DNA from: Bryobacteraceae bacterium
GTDB taxonomy: Bacteria; Acidobacteriota; Terriglobia; Bryobacterales; Bryobacteraceae
Direction: 5' to 3'
Length of the DNA: 64,000 nt
NCBI GenBank assembly: GCA_019748195.1
Contig: JAIEPW010000054.1
Span: forward strand, 1 to 64,000
Shown: piece by piece, positions 56,361 to 64,000 of the stretch
Numbering within the stretch: the stretch's first letter is position 1
Layout of the letters: each line of letters starts with the position of its first letter
Notes under the pieces: generated by a model
Told to the model about the DNA's origin: nothing
Database searches by the model: none
The model's input: only the letters and a program-made list of their open reading frames with translations
Position numbers and translations under genes: made by a program

Positions 56361-57282
56361 CTTAATTCGGCGCGTCTCGCTCGCCGCCCGCCGAAATCCT
56401 ATTACGTGGAAATACGGCTTCAATCTGGGTCCCACACTGGCCTACGCGCGGGCGGCCGCGCGTCCCGGCGGCGAGGCCGAGAGAGTCATCGAGGACTTGA
56501 ACCGGGACGGGATCGCGGTCACCAACGTGGAAACGCTTCTCCGCGGCAGCGGCCTGTTTTTCTCGCTGGATGCGGAGGTCGCCCGCCTCGAACGCCAGGA
56601 AGCAGAACGGATTCAGCAAGCCAGGGAATCCGCGAACGACACGGCCTCGCTCGGAACCAAGACGTTCCTCTACGAGTTCTTCGGAAAGCGGCCCCGCTTG
56701 GATCCGCGGAGCGTCTTTGTTCAATTCGCGCTCCAGCCTCAGATCCTGCAGGTGGTGAACGCTTATTTTGGAATGTACACGAGGTTCCGTGAGTGCAACG
56801 TGTGGCGTACTTTCCGAACGGCGGCTCCTGCACGGGAGTCCATGCTGTGGCACCGCGACCGGGAAGACCTGCAGATCCTCAAGGTCTTCGTTTACCTCAA
56901 CGACGTGGACGAGGGAGCGGGACCCTTTGTCTACGCTCCTGGGACGCATTGCAAGGGAAGCCGCCGCTCGGAGCCAGAGTTTTTCAATGAAAACGGAGTC
57001 CAGCGCTCCGGCGACGAGCAAATGGCAGCCGTGGTTCCACCGGAACAGTGGACCCGGGCCACCGGCGTTAAGGGAACCGTCATCTTCGCCGACACTCACG
57101 GTTATCACAAAGGTGGACATGCCACGACCGGCGAGCGGCTTCTTTACCACTGTATGTTCACCTCCCCGGCGTCGGAATCGCCCGAGCTGATGAGCTGGTC
57201 CTCGGAGGTGCCAAGGGCGCAGGACCCGGCAATTGCAGTGGCCACGCTAGCCAGCCGCCGGGGCCCCTGGCTGACGATTTGA
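56353..57282 (+). CDS. Phytanoyl-CoA dioxygenase (PhyH)-like Fe(II)/2-oxoglutarate oxygenase
   Basis: The protein has 309 residues. The iron triad is readable as HRD in MLWHRDRED and the distal His in THGYHKGGH. Arg in GERLLYH probably binds 2-oxoglutarate. VYLNDVDEGAGPFVYAPGTH is characteristic of the PhyH superfamily. Such oxygenases hydroxylate small molecules or lipid-linked substrates; here the setting suggests a glycan or lipid modification. It overlaps asnB (8 bases), and wzt starts 14 bases after its stop. The substrate is unknown. Confidence 0.85.
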   Translation: MPSLIRRVSLAARRNPITWKYGFNLGPTLAYARAAARPGGEAERVIEDLNRDGIAVTNVETLLRGSGLFFSLDAEVARLERQEAERIQQARESANDTASLGTKTFLYEFFGKRPRLDPRSVFVQFALQPQILQVVNAYFGMYTRFRECNVWRTFRTAAPARESMLWHRDREDLQILKVFVYLNDVDEGAGPFVYAPGTHCKGSRRSEPEFFNENGVQRSGDEQMAAVVPPEQWTRATGVKGTVIFADTHGYHKGGHATTGERLLYHCMFTSPASESPELMSWSSEVPRAQDPAIAVATLASRRGPWLTI

Positions 57283-57296
57283 TATCTGGAGCTGGA

Positions 57297-58568
57297 ATGA
57301 CCGACTTGGCGTTGAAAGTTGTGGGGCTGTCCAAGGAGTATCGGCTCGGCGTTCGCCGGGAACGCTACCGAACCCTGAGGGACTCCATTGCGCGAGCTGC
57401 CGGTGATTCCTGGCGATGGATTGCTCGCTCGGACGGACGCAGGGAACCCCGCGTCAAACCGGCAGATTGTTTCTGGGCACTGCAAGACGTTGGCTTCGAG
57501 GTCAACCGGGGTGATGTGGTCGGTATCATCGGCCGCAATGGCGCCGGAAAGAGCACCTTGCTGAAGATCCTCTCCCGGATCACGGAGCCGACCGCCGGCT
57601 ATGCCGAGGTGCGCGGACGGCTCGGTGCACTGTTGGAGGTAGGAACAGGATTTCATCCAGAGCTGACGGGTCGGGAAAACATCTACCTGAACGGCGCGAT
57701 CCTCGGAATGAGTCGCGCAGAGATTCAATCCAAGTTCGACGAAATCGTGGATTTCGCCAGCGTGCAGCGATTCGTCGACACGCCGGTGAAGCACTACTCG
57801 AGCGGCATGTATCTTAGACTGGCTTTCGCCGTTGCCGCGCACCTGGAGCCCGAGATCCTGGTAGTGGATGAGGTCCTGGCTGTTGGAGACGCCGCTTTTC
57901 AGAAGCGATGCATCGGCAAGATGAACGACATCGCCAGTCACGGACGAACGGTCCTTTTCGTAAGCCACAATCTGGGAGCCGTCAAGGAACTCTGCAATCG
58001 GGGTATTGTGCTCGATTCCGGCCGCCTCGTCCATCAGGGGACCGCGATTGACGCTATCTCTTATTACACCAGGTCCCTCGTCGATTCCTCGGCGGAAGGT
58101 CACCCTTCCACCGGGTGGCAGTCCGTGCGAGTCAACGATTCGTCCACACTCGAACCCGCCGAAGTTGAGTCCCGGATGCCTTTTTCCGTAACCGGGGTGC
58201 TGGACCTTCAGGATGATTACTCCAATGGATTTGTCATCCTGCTGATTGACGATTCCAGCGGTAATCTGGTCGTGCATCACCGGGTCAGCCTCACGGCGAT
58301 CAGTACTGGCAAGATTTGCGCGGGCCGTCACGAACTTCGAGTCGACTTGCCGGCCTTATGGTTGGTGCCCGGCGTGTACACGGCGCATTTCAAGATGCGA
58401 GCGGACAACTCGGAAGGCTTAGGCGAACGGCTGATGTCGGATCGCGTTCTGTTTGAAGTGATGGGGTCTTTCGACGGCGTCAGCCGCGCAATTCTCTCGC
58501 CCGACTGCCGCTGGACCGTGAGTGCCGCCGACTCTCAGTCTGCCTCGCAGCGGATCACCGCTCTATGA
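57297..58568 (+). CDS. wzt: Polysaccharide ABC exporter ATPase with C-terminal glycan-binding domain (Wzt type)
   Basis: The protein has 423 residues. The ATPase domain (about 1-245) has Walker A GRNGAGKST, the signature YSSGMYLRLAFAVAAH and Walker B ILVVDEVLAVGD. A C-terminal beta-sandwich (about 275-423, with VNDSSTLEPAEV and LWLVPGVYTAHF) matches the Wzt-C domain that recognises the modified non-reducing end of the glycan. ATG at 57297 has TGGAG-like spacing. The frame extends upstream to a TTG at 57279, which overlaps the PhyH stop and is less likely. It partners the permease at 50154. Confidence 0.93.
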   Translation: MTDLALKVVGLSKEYRLGVRRERYRTLRDSIARAAGDSWRWIARSDGRREPRVKPADCFWALQDVGFEVNRGDVVGIIGRNGAGKSTLLKILSRITEPTAGYAEVRGRLGALLEVGTGFHPELTGRENIYLNGAILGMSRAEIQSKFDEIVDFASVQRFVDTPVKHYSSGMYLRLAFAVAAHLEPEILVVDEVLAVGDAAFQKRCIGKMNDIASHGRTVLFVSHNLGAVKELCNRGIVLDSGRLVHQGTAIDAISYYTRSLVDSSAEGHPSTGWQSVRVNDSSTLEPAEVESRMPFSVTGVLDLQDDYSNGFVILLIDDSSGNLVVHHRVSLTAISTGKICAGRHELRVDLPALWLVPGVYTAHFKMRADNSEGLGERLMSDRVLFEVMGSFDGVSRAILSPDCRWTVSAADSQSASQRITAL

Positions 58569-59983
58569 CCGCTCCCCCCAAGGTGCTGATCCTGAGCACA
58601 TCGCTGCTGACCGACCGCGCGATTCTGTACTCAGGGCTGCTTCCCGCCCTCCGCCGGGAAGTGGAACCCGTCATCTGGGCCGCGTCTTTCCAAGGCGGCG
58701 CCCAGCACCGGGTTTGGGGAAGTTCCGGCGTCCGCGTAGAACCGTTCCCGGAAGTGGCTTCGTTGCCGGCGCTTCCCCACGGTTATCTCCGCCGCGTGAA
58801 CGATTTCGTCTGGGATGTCGCAACTCCGAGCACCAGCCGCGACAGCATGCGCAAACACGTCCGTGACGCGCAAACCCCATGGTGGCTCGGCATCGCGCGC
58901 TTTCCTGCCTGGCTGATCGCACGGATGCAACTCGCCGAGACATACGAAAAGGCGGTAGAGAGCCTCATTGTCAGCTACTCCCGCAGTCCCGAGGCAGCAC
59001 GGCGCCTGGAAAAACTCCGCCCGGATCTTATCGTCTCCACCAGCCCGTTCTTCTACTTCGAGCCCCCCGTCATCGGCGAGGCGCGGCGCCTCGGTATCCC
59101 GACCCAGGCGTTCGTTACGTCCTGGGACAACATCACCACTAAAAACCGCATGCTACTCCGCTATGACAGCTACTTGCTGTGGTCGGAGCGGATGAGGGAT
59201 GAACTCCACGAGTTCTATCCCTACACGCGGCGCTGCCCGGCGGAAATCGTCGGCGCGCCACAATTCGACGTTTTCTTTCGGCGCCAGCTTGCCGTATCCC
59301 GGGAAACGTTCTGCGCATCCGAAGCGCTTGATCCAGCCCGGCCTTTCATCCTTCATTGCCTCGGATCACCCAACTTCCTCCGAGAGCAGCCCGTGGCGGA
59401 GCGGCTGGCACAGCACGTGGCTGACGGAGCATACGGCGACGTTCAATTGCTGATCCGACCTCATCCGATCCAGGACTACTCCGGTCTTGAATGCTTCCAT
59501 CGTTACGGAGAGCGGGTTCGCTTGCAGCGAACCGCACACAACGGACAGTTGCGGCATGAGCGAACTCAGGACGAACAACAGGTGGCGAGCTGGGTGAATA
59601 CGTTTCGGCATTCGTCCGTTGTCGTGAACCTCGCTTCCAGTGTGGTCCTGGACGCTGCTTTCTTCGATAAGCCCGTGATCAATATCTGCTTCGACGGCGA
59701 AGCGGGATCACCCCATCAGGCCTTGATCGAAGATGTGAACAGGAATTGGCGTCACTTCCGCCCGGTTTTCGAATCGGGGGCCGTAGTCAACGCTTTCAGT
59801 GAATCGGACCTTCATTCCCGGATTCGGGAGTGTCTGGCGGATCCCGCCGCCGGAGCCGAAGCACGACGGAGATTGCTCCAGGAGATATGCGGGTACGCCG
59901 ACGGTAACTCCGGGGAGCGGTTCGCACGTGGCGTGATGCAACGCGTCTCCGCTCCCCGAGTATCCCAGGAGGTGGGGGTTTGA
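58565..59983 (+). CDS. GT-B-fold surface-carbohydrate transferase, CDP-glycerol glycerophosphotransferase-like (copy 1)
   Basis: The protein has 472 residues. It has no classical GT1/GT4 signature. It shows AFVTSWDNITTKNRMLLRYD followed by YLLWSE, then GAPQFD, and late in the donor half VVNLASSVVLDAAFFDKPVINI, a pattern resembling CDP-glycerol glycerophosphotransferase/surface carbohydrate proteins. The next gene shares the same blocks, so the two look like an old tandem duplication. The start ATG overlaps the wzt stop by 4 bases. Its donor and acceptor are unknown. Confidence 0.7.
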   Translation: MTAPPKVLILSTSLLTDRAILYSGLLPALRREVEPVIWAASFQGGAQHRVWGSSGVRVEPFPEVASLPALPHGYLRRVNDFVWDVATPSTSRDSMRKHVRDAQTPWWLGIARFPAWLIARMQLAETYEKAVESLIVSYSRSPEAARRLEKLRPDLIVSTSPFFYFEPPVIGEARRLGIPTQAFVTSWDNITTKNRMLLRYDSYLLWSERMRDELHEFYPYTRRCPAEIVGAPQFDVFFRRQLAVSRETFCASEALDPARPFILHCLGSPNFLREQPVAERLAQHVADGAYGDVQLLIRPHPIQDYSGLECFHRYGERVRLQRTAHNGQLRHERTQDEQQVASWVNTFRHSSVVVNLASSVVLDAAFFDKPVINICFDGEAGSPHQALIEDVNRNWRHFRPVFESGAVVNAFSESDLHSRIRECLADPAAGAEARRRLLQEICGYADGNSGERFARGVMQRVSAPRVSQEVGV

Positions 59984-61425
59984 CACCCGCCGTGATATCT
60001 CCCTCGCAGCCCGCGCCGCCGGAACACGGACGCCAACCCCGAGTGCTCGCTGTGCTGCCGCGAGGCGAAGCGATCCGTAACTTCGTGTACGCACCCACGA
60101 TGGAAGTTCTAAGAAAGCAGTGCGAGGTGGACTTGTTGTCCGTGGTTCCCGGCGAGGAGAGTTGGAAAGGCCTGAAGGAGTGTTCTCCCGAAACTCAGGA
60201 ACTCGTCGCCCGGGATGAGGCCTATCCCGTCCGCCTGCTCCGCGAGATCCTCGACGTGGCTCATGGGCGGTACCTGTGGTCGCAGGCTGCGCAGCTTCGC
60301 TGGGAAATTCGGGATCACGAAGCCGACAACTTCGTTGCCGCCCTGAAACGATCGACGAAGAAGATCGCGGCCTGGACGCTGGGCCGGCCTGGATCGATTG
60401 ACAGGCTTGCATCCATCGAGCGCCAGGCCAGCCGCTGGTTCAACCGGGACAACTACTACGCCGACTACCTCCAGCGCAGACGGCCGGACCTTGTGTTCAA
60501 CGCCTCCCACGTACACAGCCGAATCGCGGTTCCCGTTGTCCAGGCCGCCCAATGGCTTGGAATCCCCACGGCAACATTTCTGTTTTCCTGGGATAACCTG
60601 ACTTCTCAGGGCCGTATTCTGCCCGCCTACGATCACTACCTGGTATGGAATGAGGATATCCGCCGGCAACTGCTGGACATTTACCCCCGCGTTCAGGCTT
60701 CTCAGATCACCGTGACCGGAACCCCCCAGTTCGATTTCCATTTTCAGACGGAACACTTCTGGACTCGGGAAGAATACTGCCGCCGCTTGGGTCTCAGCCC
60801 GCGCAAACCGATCGTCCTGTACACCACGGGGATGCCGAATCACTTTCCGGGCGAAGAGCGCATCGTCGAAGGGATCGGGGACGCCCTCGCGGCGATGACC
60901 GATCTCGGGCCGCCGCAATTGGTTGTCCGCGTGTACCCGAAGGACCGCACCTCCCGTTTCGAGTCGCTGAAGCAGCGAAGGCCCGACATCCATTTTCCGG
61001 AAATTCCGTGGGAACCCGCCTGGCTCACACCCAAGCGCGAGGATCTGCCGCTTTGGACCAACATGCTTCGTCATTGCGAAGCCGGCATCAACATCTGTTC
61101 CACCGTCACGCTGGAGCTGTGCATGCTGGATAAGCCCGCGATCAATCTTGCCTACGATCCGCCGGGGATGGATATTCGCCCCCTTTCATTCGCCCGCTAT
61201 TATCAGTTTGACCATTACCGGCCGATCGTGGCCAGCGGGGCACTCGAGTATGTCGCGAGTGAAGATCTGCTGCCCCAAGCGTTGGATCGGGCTTTGCGTG
61301 CACCCGGAACGCGCCAGAACCAGCGGCGTGAATTGATCCGGTCTTTCTTCGGTGAGACCCTGGATGGGAAGTCGTCCCATCGCGTCGCTGCGGCGCTGGC
61401 CGCGTTCGCGCGTCAGAACCTCTAA
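59980..61425 (+). CDS. GT-B-fold surface-carbohydrate transferase (copy 2, paralogue of the preceding gene)
   Basis: The protein has 481 residues. It shares FSWDNLTSQGRILPAYD, YLVWNEDIRRQL, GTPQFDFHF and the late STVTLELCMLDKPAINLAYD block with copy 1, but overall divergence is high. The start codon is TTG at 59980, overlapping the previous stop (TTGA). A strong AGGAGGTGGGGG site immediately precedes it. Its function is probably transfer of a sugar or polyol phosphate to the glycan; this is family-level inference only. Confidence 0.7.
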   Translation: MTPAVISPSQPAPPEHGRQPRVLAVLPRGEAIRNFVYAPTMEVLRKQCEVDLLSVVPGEESWKGLKECSPETQELVARDEAYPVRLLREILDVAHGRYLWSQAAQLRWEIRDHEADNFVAALKRSTKKIAAWTLGRPGSIDRLASIERQASRWFNRDNYYADYLQRRRPDLVFNASHVHSRIAVPVVQAAQWLGIPTATFLFSWDNLTSQGRILPAYDHYLVWNEDIRRQLLDIYPRVQASQITVTGTPQFDFHFQTEHFWTREEYCRRLGLSPRKPIVLYTTGMPNHFPGEERIVEGIGDALAAMTDLGPPQLVVRVYPKDRTSRFESLKQRRPDIHFPEIPWEPAWLTPKREDLPLWTNMLRHCEAGINICSTVTLELCMLDKPAINLAYDPPGMDIRPLSFARYYQFDHYRPIVASGALEYVASEDLLPQALDRALRAPGTRQNQRRELIRSFFGETLDGKSSHRVAAALAAFARQNL

Positions 61426-61452
61426 CTTCTCTCATTTTGAGATCCCGCCACC

Positions 61453-62412
61453 ATGAATACCGTCTCGGTAGTCACGCCCACGTTCCGCCGGCCTGATCAA
61501 TTGGAAGGGCTGTTGCGCACTCTGAGTAGTCAGACGCTGCAACCGACCGAGGTGATCCTAGTCGACGGCGCACCCGCCGAAGAGCGGGGGACGGAGGATT
61601 TGGTGGCGGCGCTGCGAACCCAGATCCCCATTCCCGTGGTTTACATCCGGCACGGCGGCGGGACCGCTATCCAGCGCAACAAGGGAATCGATGCGGCGCA
61701 GGGCAGCTTCATCGCCTTTATTGATGACGACATCCGGCTCGATCCGGACTACTTCGAAAAGATCGTGGAAGCCTTCGCGCGCGATACGGAGAAGAAAGTT
61801 GGCGGCATCTCCGGTTATATCGTTAACGAGTTCCTGGATCCCCGCACGTCAAAACGCTGGAAATGGTATCGCCGCCTACGTCTGTTCGCCACCTACGAAC
61901 CCGGCCGCTACGACTACCTGACCGGATATCCTATTAACCGGTATCTGCAACATCCCCACGAAGGGATTCGCGAACTGGACTTCATGGGTACTTCTTGCGC
62001 AGTCTGGCGTCGCGAGGTATTGGATCAGGGCCTGCGCTTCGATGAATTCTTTCGGGACTACGGCGTACTCGAGGACGCCCATATGGCCCTTCGGGCGCGC
62101 CGCCACTGGAAGCTGCTGGAATGCGGTTCCGCCCGGTGTCTGCACCTCCGCGCCGGCGGGGGACGCACGGAGCCGTGGAAGGTGGCGTGGAAGACTGCCG
62201 TGAACTACCGCTATGTTTTCATGGATATCGTCCCGGAACGTACCTGGTCCCACGAACTCCGCTTCTGGCGCGTGCAGCTTGTGGATCTGCTGCGGATGAT
62301 CGCCGCGGCGGGCCGGTCGTGGTCCGCGGCTGACTGGAAGTGCGTGTTGGGCAAACTGAAAGGAATCGGCGCGGCTTTCCTGCTGCCACAGCCGGCCCGG
62401 ACCCCGTCATGA
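61453..62412 (+). CDS. Glycosyltransferase family 2
   Basis: The protein has 319 residues. The GT-A signatures SVVTPTFRRPDQLE, ILVDGAP, IQRNKGIDAAQG and the metal-binding FIDDDIRLD are present. GVLEDAHMALRARR is the later acceptor/catalytic block. It is soluble, apart from one weakly hydrophobic C-terminal stretch. The start is ATG at 61453, 27 bases after the preceding gene. The stop overlaps the next gene (ATGA). Confidence 0.9.
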   Translation: MNTVSVVTPTFRRPDQLEGLLRTLSSQTLQPTEVILVDGAPAEERGTEDLVAALRTQIPIPVVYIRHGGGTAIQRNKGIDAAQGSFIAFIDDDIRLDPDYFEKIVEAFARDTEKKVGGISGYIVNEFLDPRTSKRWKWYRRLRLFATYEPGRYDYLTGYPINRYLQHPHEGIRELDFMGTSCAVWRREVLDQGLRFDEFFRDYGVLEDAHMALRARRHWKLLECGSARCLHLRAGGGRTEPWKVAWKTAVNYRYVFMDIVPERTWSHELRFWRVQLVDLLRMIAAAGRSWSAADWKCVLGKLKGIGAAFLLPQPARTPS

Positions 62413-63578
62413 GATTAGCCGTCATTTCGCACAAGGTTGCATGGCCGGCGTCCTCCTCCCCCTCCGGTTATGCCACCGACGGCGGTTTCCCGATGCAAAT
62501 GAGGGCGCTGTCCGAGTTGTTCGACGAGACCCACCTGTGCATTCCCGTCCTTCCTGGCGCGAACCGCGGAGGGGACGTGCCCCTCGGTGGTCGTGGATTG
62601 ACCGTCGTGCCCCTGCGCGAGCCTTGGGGCGGGGGACTCGGCCGCAAGGTCCTGCTCCTTCTCTGGCTGCTGCTCCACCTTCCGCTGCTGCTGCGCGAGA
62701 TCGCCGCGGCGGATGTCGTTCACACGCCGATCCCGGGCGATGTCGGAACACTCGGTTGGCTCCTCGCCGTGATGCTCAGAAAGCGCGTGTTCGTGCGCCA
62801 CTGCGGCAACTGGCTGAATCCCCAGACTCCGGCGGAGCGGCTCTGGCGGTGGCTGATGGAGACCAGCGCGGGGATTGGTTCCGTGATGCTCGCCACCGGC
62901 GGAACCGATGCTCCACCCTCAGCGAAGAACGCTCATGTTCGCTGGATCTTCTCGAGTTCGGTAACGGCCGCCGAAATCGCGGCCCTGGGGCGGCCTAAGG
63001 AGTTGCAATCGGGCGAGCGGCGGTTGGCAATCGTCTGCCGGCAGGACTTGGAGAAGGGAACCGGCGTGGTCCTGGAGGCTCTCGCGAAGCTCAAGACCAC
63101 ATGCCCGATCGTTTCTCTAGATGTTGTGGGCGAGGGTCCTGCGCTCGAAACGTTCCGGGCGCGCGCAGAGGCTCTCGGCATCGCGGAAAGCGTACGCTTT
63201 CACGGGCGCCTGAATCATGAAGGCGTGTTGGAAGTCTTGCAACGCGCTGACCTGTTTTGCTACCCGACGCGGGCTTCCGAGGGTTTCCCGAAGGTCGTGC
63301 TTGAGGCTCTTGCCTGCGGGCTCCCGGTGATCGCCACGCCCGTGTCCGTCTTGCCGAGCCTGCTGCGTTCCGGCGGAGGAACGATCTTGAAAGCGGCGGA
63401 ACCGGCCGAACTTTCGGCCGTGATCTTGCGCATCCTGAACGATCCGGAGGCGTACGCCATGATGTCGCGGCAAGCCGTGGCCATTGCCCGCGGATTCTCG
63501 CTCGAAGCTTGGCGGGACCGGATCGCCGATGAGATGACCGAATCCTGGGGGGCCGATGTCGTGCGCGCGCGCGCTTGA
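62409..63578 (+). CDS. Glycosyltransferase family 4
   Basis: The protein has 389 residues. The start is chosen at ATG 62409 (MRLAVISHKV), which overlaps the GT2 stop; an upstream in-frame extension is inside the GT2 gene. The donor half has RLAIVCRQDLEKGTGVVLEAL, VGEGPALE, VRFHGRLNHEGV and the E-x7-E region ASEGFPKVVLEALACGLPVIATP. It probably adds one sugar to the lipid-linked glycan. Specificity cannot be read. Confidence 0.9.
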   Translation: MRLAVISHKVAWPASSSPSGYATDGGFPMQMRALSELFDETHLCIPVLPGANRGGDVPLGGRGLTVVPLREPWGGGLGRKVLLLLWLLLHLPLLLREIAAADVVHTPIPGDVGTLGWLLAVMLRKRVFVRHCGNWLNPQTPAERLWRWLMETSAGIGSVMLATGGTDAPPSAKNAHVRWIFSSSVTAAEIAALGRPKELQSGERRLAIVCRQDLEKGTGVVLEALAKLKTTCPIVSLDVVGEGPALETFRARAEALGIAESVRFHGRLNHEGVLEVLQRADLFCYPTRASEGFPKVVLEALACGLPVIATPVSVLPSLLRSGGGTILKAAEPAELSAVILRILNDPEAYAMMSRQAVAIARGFSLEAWRDRIADEMTESWGADVVRARA

Positions 63579-64000
63579 AGGACTGCGAGTCGCGCTTCTC
63601 GCTCCAACGCTGGGACAGGGCGGTTCCGAACGCCAATTGTTCTACAACGTCTGTGCCCTGCAGGGATCTGGCGCACACGTACGCGTGTTCACGTTTATTG
63701 GCGGTGAATTTTGGGAGGACAAACTCGCCACCCAGGGCGTCCCTGTCCTGCGGCTATCTCTGTCCTCGCGCCTGCACAGAATTTCCGGGCTCTTGGCAGC
63801 GCTACGCCGGGATCCCTGTGACGTCATTCAGAGCTTCCACTTCTACGGAAATCCTTACGTGATGATCGCCGGCCGGATGCTCAACCTGCCGGCCATTGGA
63901 GCCCTGCGCGGCAATCTCGGCGATGAGCTTGCGGCCACAGGGCGGTTCTCCACTTGGCTGGCTGCACGCTGGATGAAAGTTGTCGCGTGCAACCATCGGT
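63556..64000 (+). CDS. Glycosyltransferase family 4, 3' end cut by window edge
   Basis: An open frame begins at ATG 63556 (MSCARALEGLRVALLAPTL) and overlaps the preceding gene by 23 bases. About 148 codons are visible before the window ends. TLGQGGSERQLF is the GT4 N-terminal glycine-rich loop, and FHFYGNPYVMIAGRML and GALRGNLGDE fit the acceptor half. The C-terminal donor domain lies outside the window. Confidence 0.8.
   Translation, partial: MSCARALEGLRVALLAPTLGQGGSERQLFYNVCALQGSGAHVRVFTFIGGEFWEDKLATQGVPVLRLSLSSRLHRISGLLAALRRDPCDVIQSFHFYGNPYVMIAGRMLNLPAIGALRGNLGDELAATGRFSTWLAARWMKVVACNHR

Noticed and set aside
1-64000. tRNA, rRNA, integrase, transposase or attachment-site signatures that would mark a transferred island
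   Set aside because: None was found on either strand; if the island was transferred, the boundaries lie outside the window.

Overview
The window is GC-rich bacterial DNA. It carries one large biosynthetic island in which a hybrid NRPS/PKS cluster is fused to a cell-surface polysaccharide locus. The fibronectin-III-type repeat protein at the left edge, the long (>2000 residue) megasynthases and a NusG paralogue at the head of a glycan operon resemble soil Acidobacteriota (Solibacter/Bryobacter type). That placement is an inference from protein style only; no rRNA, tRNA or housekeeping marker is present.

Layout. (1) 1-2827, plus: the 3' part of a repeat-rich surface protein whose last kilobase is broken by about five single-base deletions. 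(2) 2834-17997, minus: a polysaccharide operon headed by a UpxY/RfaH-like NusG paralogue. In transcription order it encodes a Wzy/ligase-like membrane protein, a DegT aminotransferase, a CapD/PglF dehydratase, a GT4, an asparagine-synthetase-like amidotransferase, a PaaK/CapK ligase, a GT2, a PglC-like phosphoglycosyl transferase and, coupled to the last, a C-A-PCP-TE NRPS with a dead-looking C domain. (3) 18140-44596, minus: the main NRPS/PKS operon. It encodes FkbH-ACP, KS-AT-ACP-aminotransferase-C-A-PCP, C-A-PCP-TE, an OafA-type acyltransferase, C-A(with embedded flavin monooxygenase)-PCP, KS-AT-KR-DH-ACP-TE and a methyltransferase. (4) 44863-45645, minus: a Sfp-type phosphopantetheinyl transferase that can activate all carrier domains. 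(5) 45850 to the right edge, plus: an export and glycan operon with Wza, Wzc, a UDP-uronate epimerase, Wzm, NeuB, NeuC, NeuA, a methyltransferase, a second AsnB, a PhyH-type oxygenase, Wzt and five glycosyltransferase-like genes, the last one cut by the window end.

How it may work together. FkbH-ACP would load a glyceryl unit, the malonyl-specific PKS module would extend it, and its aminotransferase would turn the beta-keto group into a beta-amine. A glycine-type A domain and one more amino acid would follow before thioesterase release. A second line would use a glycine-type A domain with an inserted luciferase-like monooxygenase, then a reducing PKS module with its own TE. The two flanking operons would make a surface glycan probably containing a 4-amino-4,6-dideoxy sugar and a CMP-activated nonulosonic acid. 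The third TE-bearing NRPS sits inside the glycan operon and may supply an acyl or aminoacyl decoration for the glycan; this is the most unusual proposal here.

Regulation. The three main transcription units each have a perfect TTGACA -35 box with a 17-base spacer, and GTAC pairs lie just upstream. This suggests co-ordinated control, with processive antitermination added for the glycan operon. No stretch over 300 bases lacks a gene: the longest gap (44597-44862) holds a promoter and leader. I saw no tRNA, rRNA, CRISPR array, insertion sequence or integrase.
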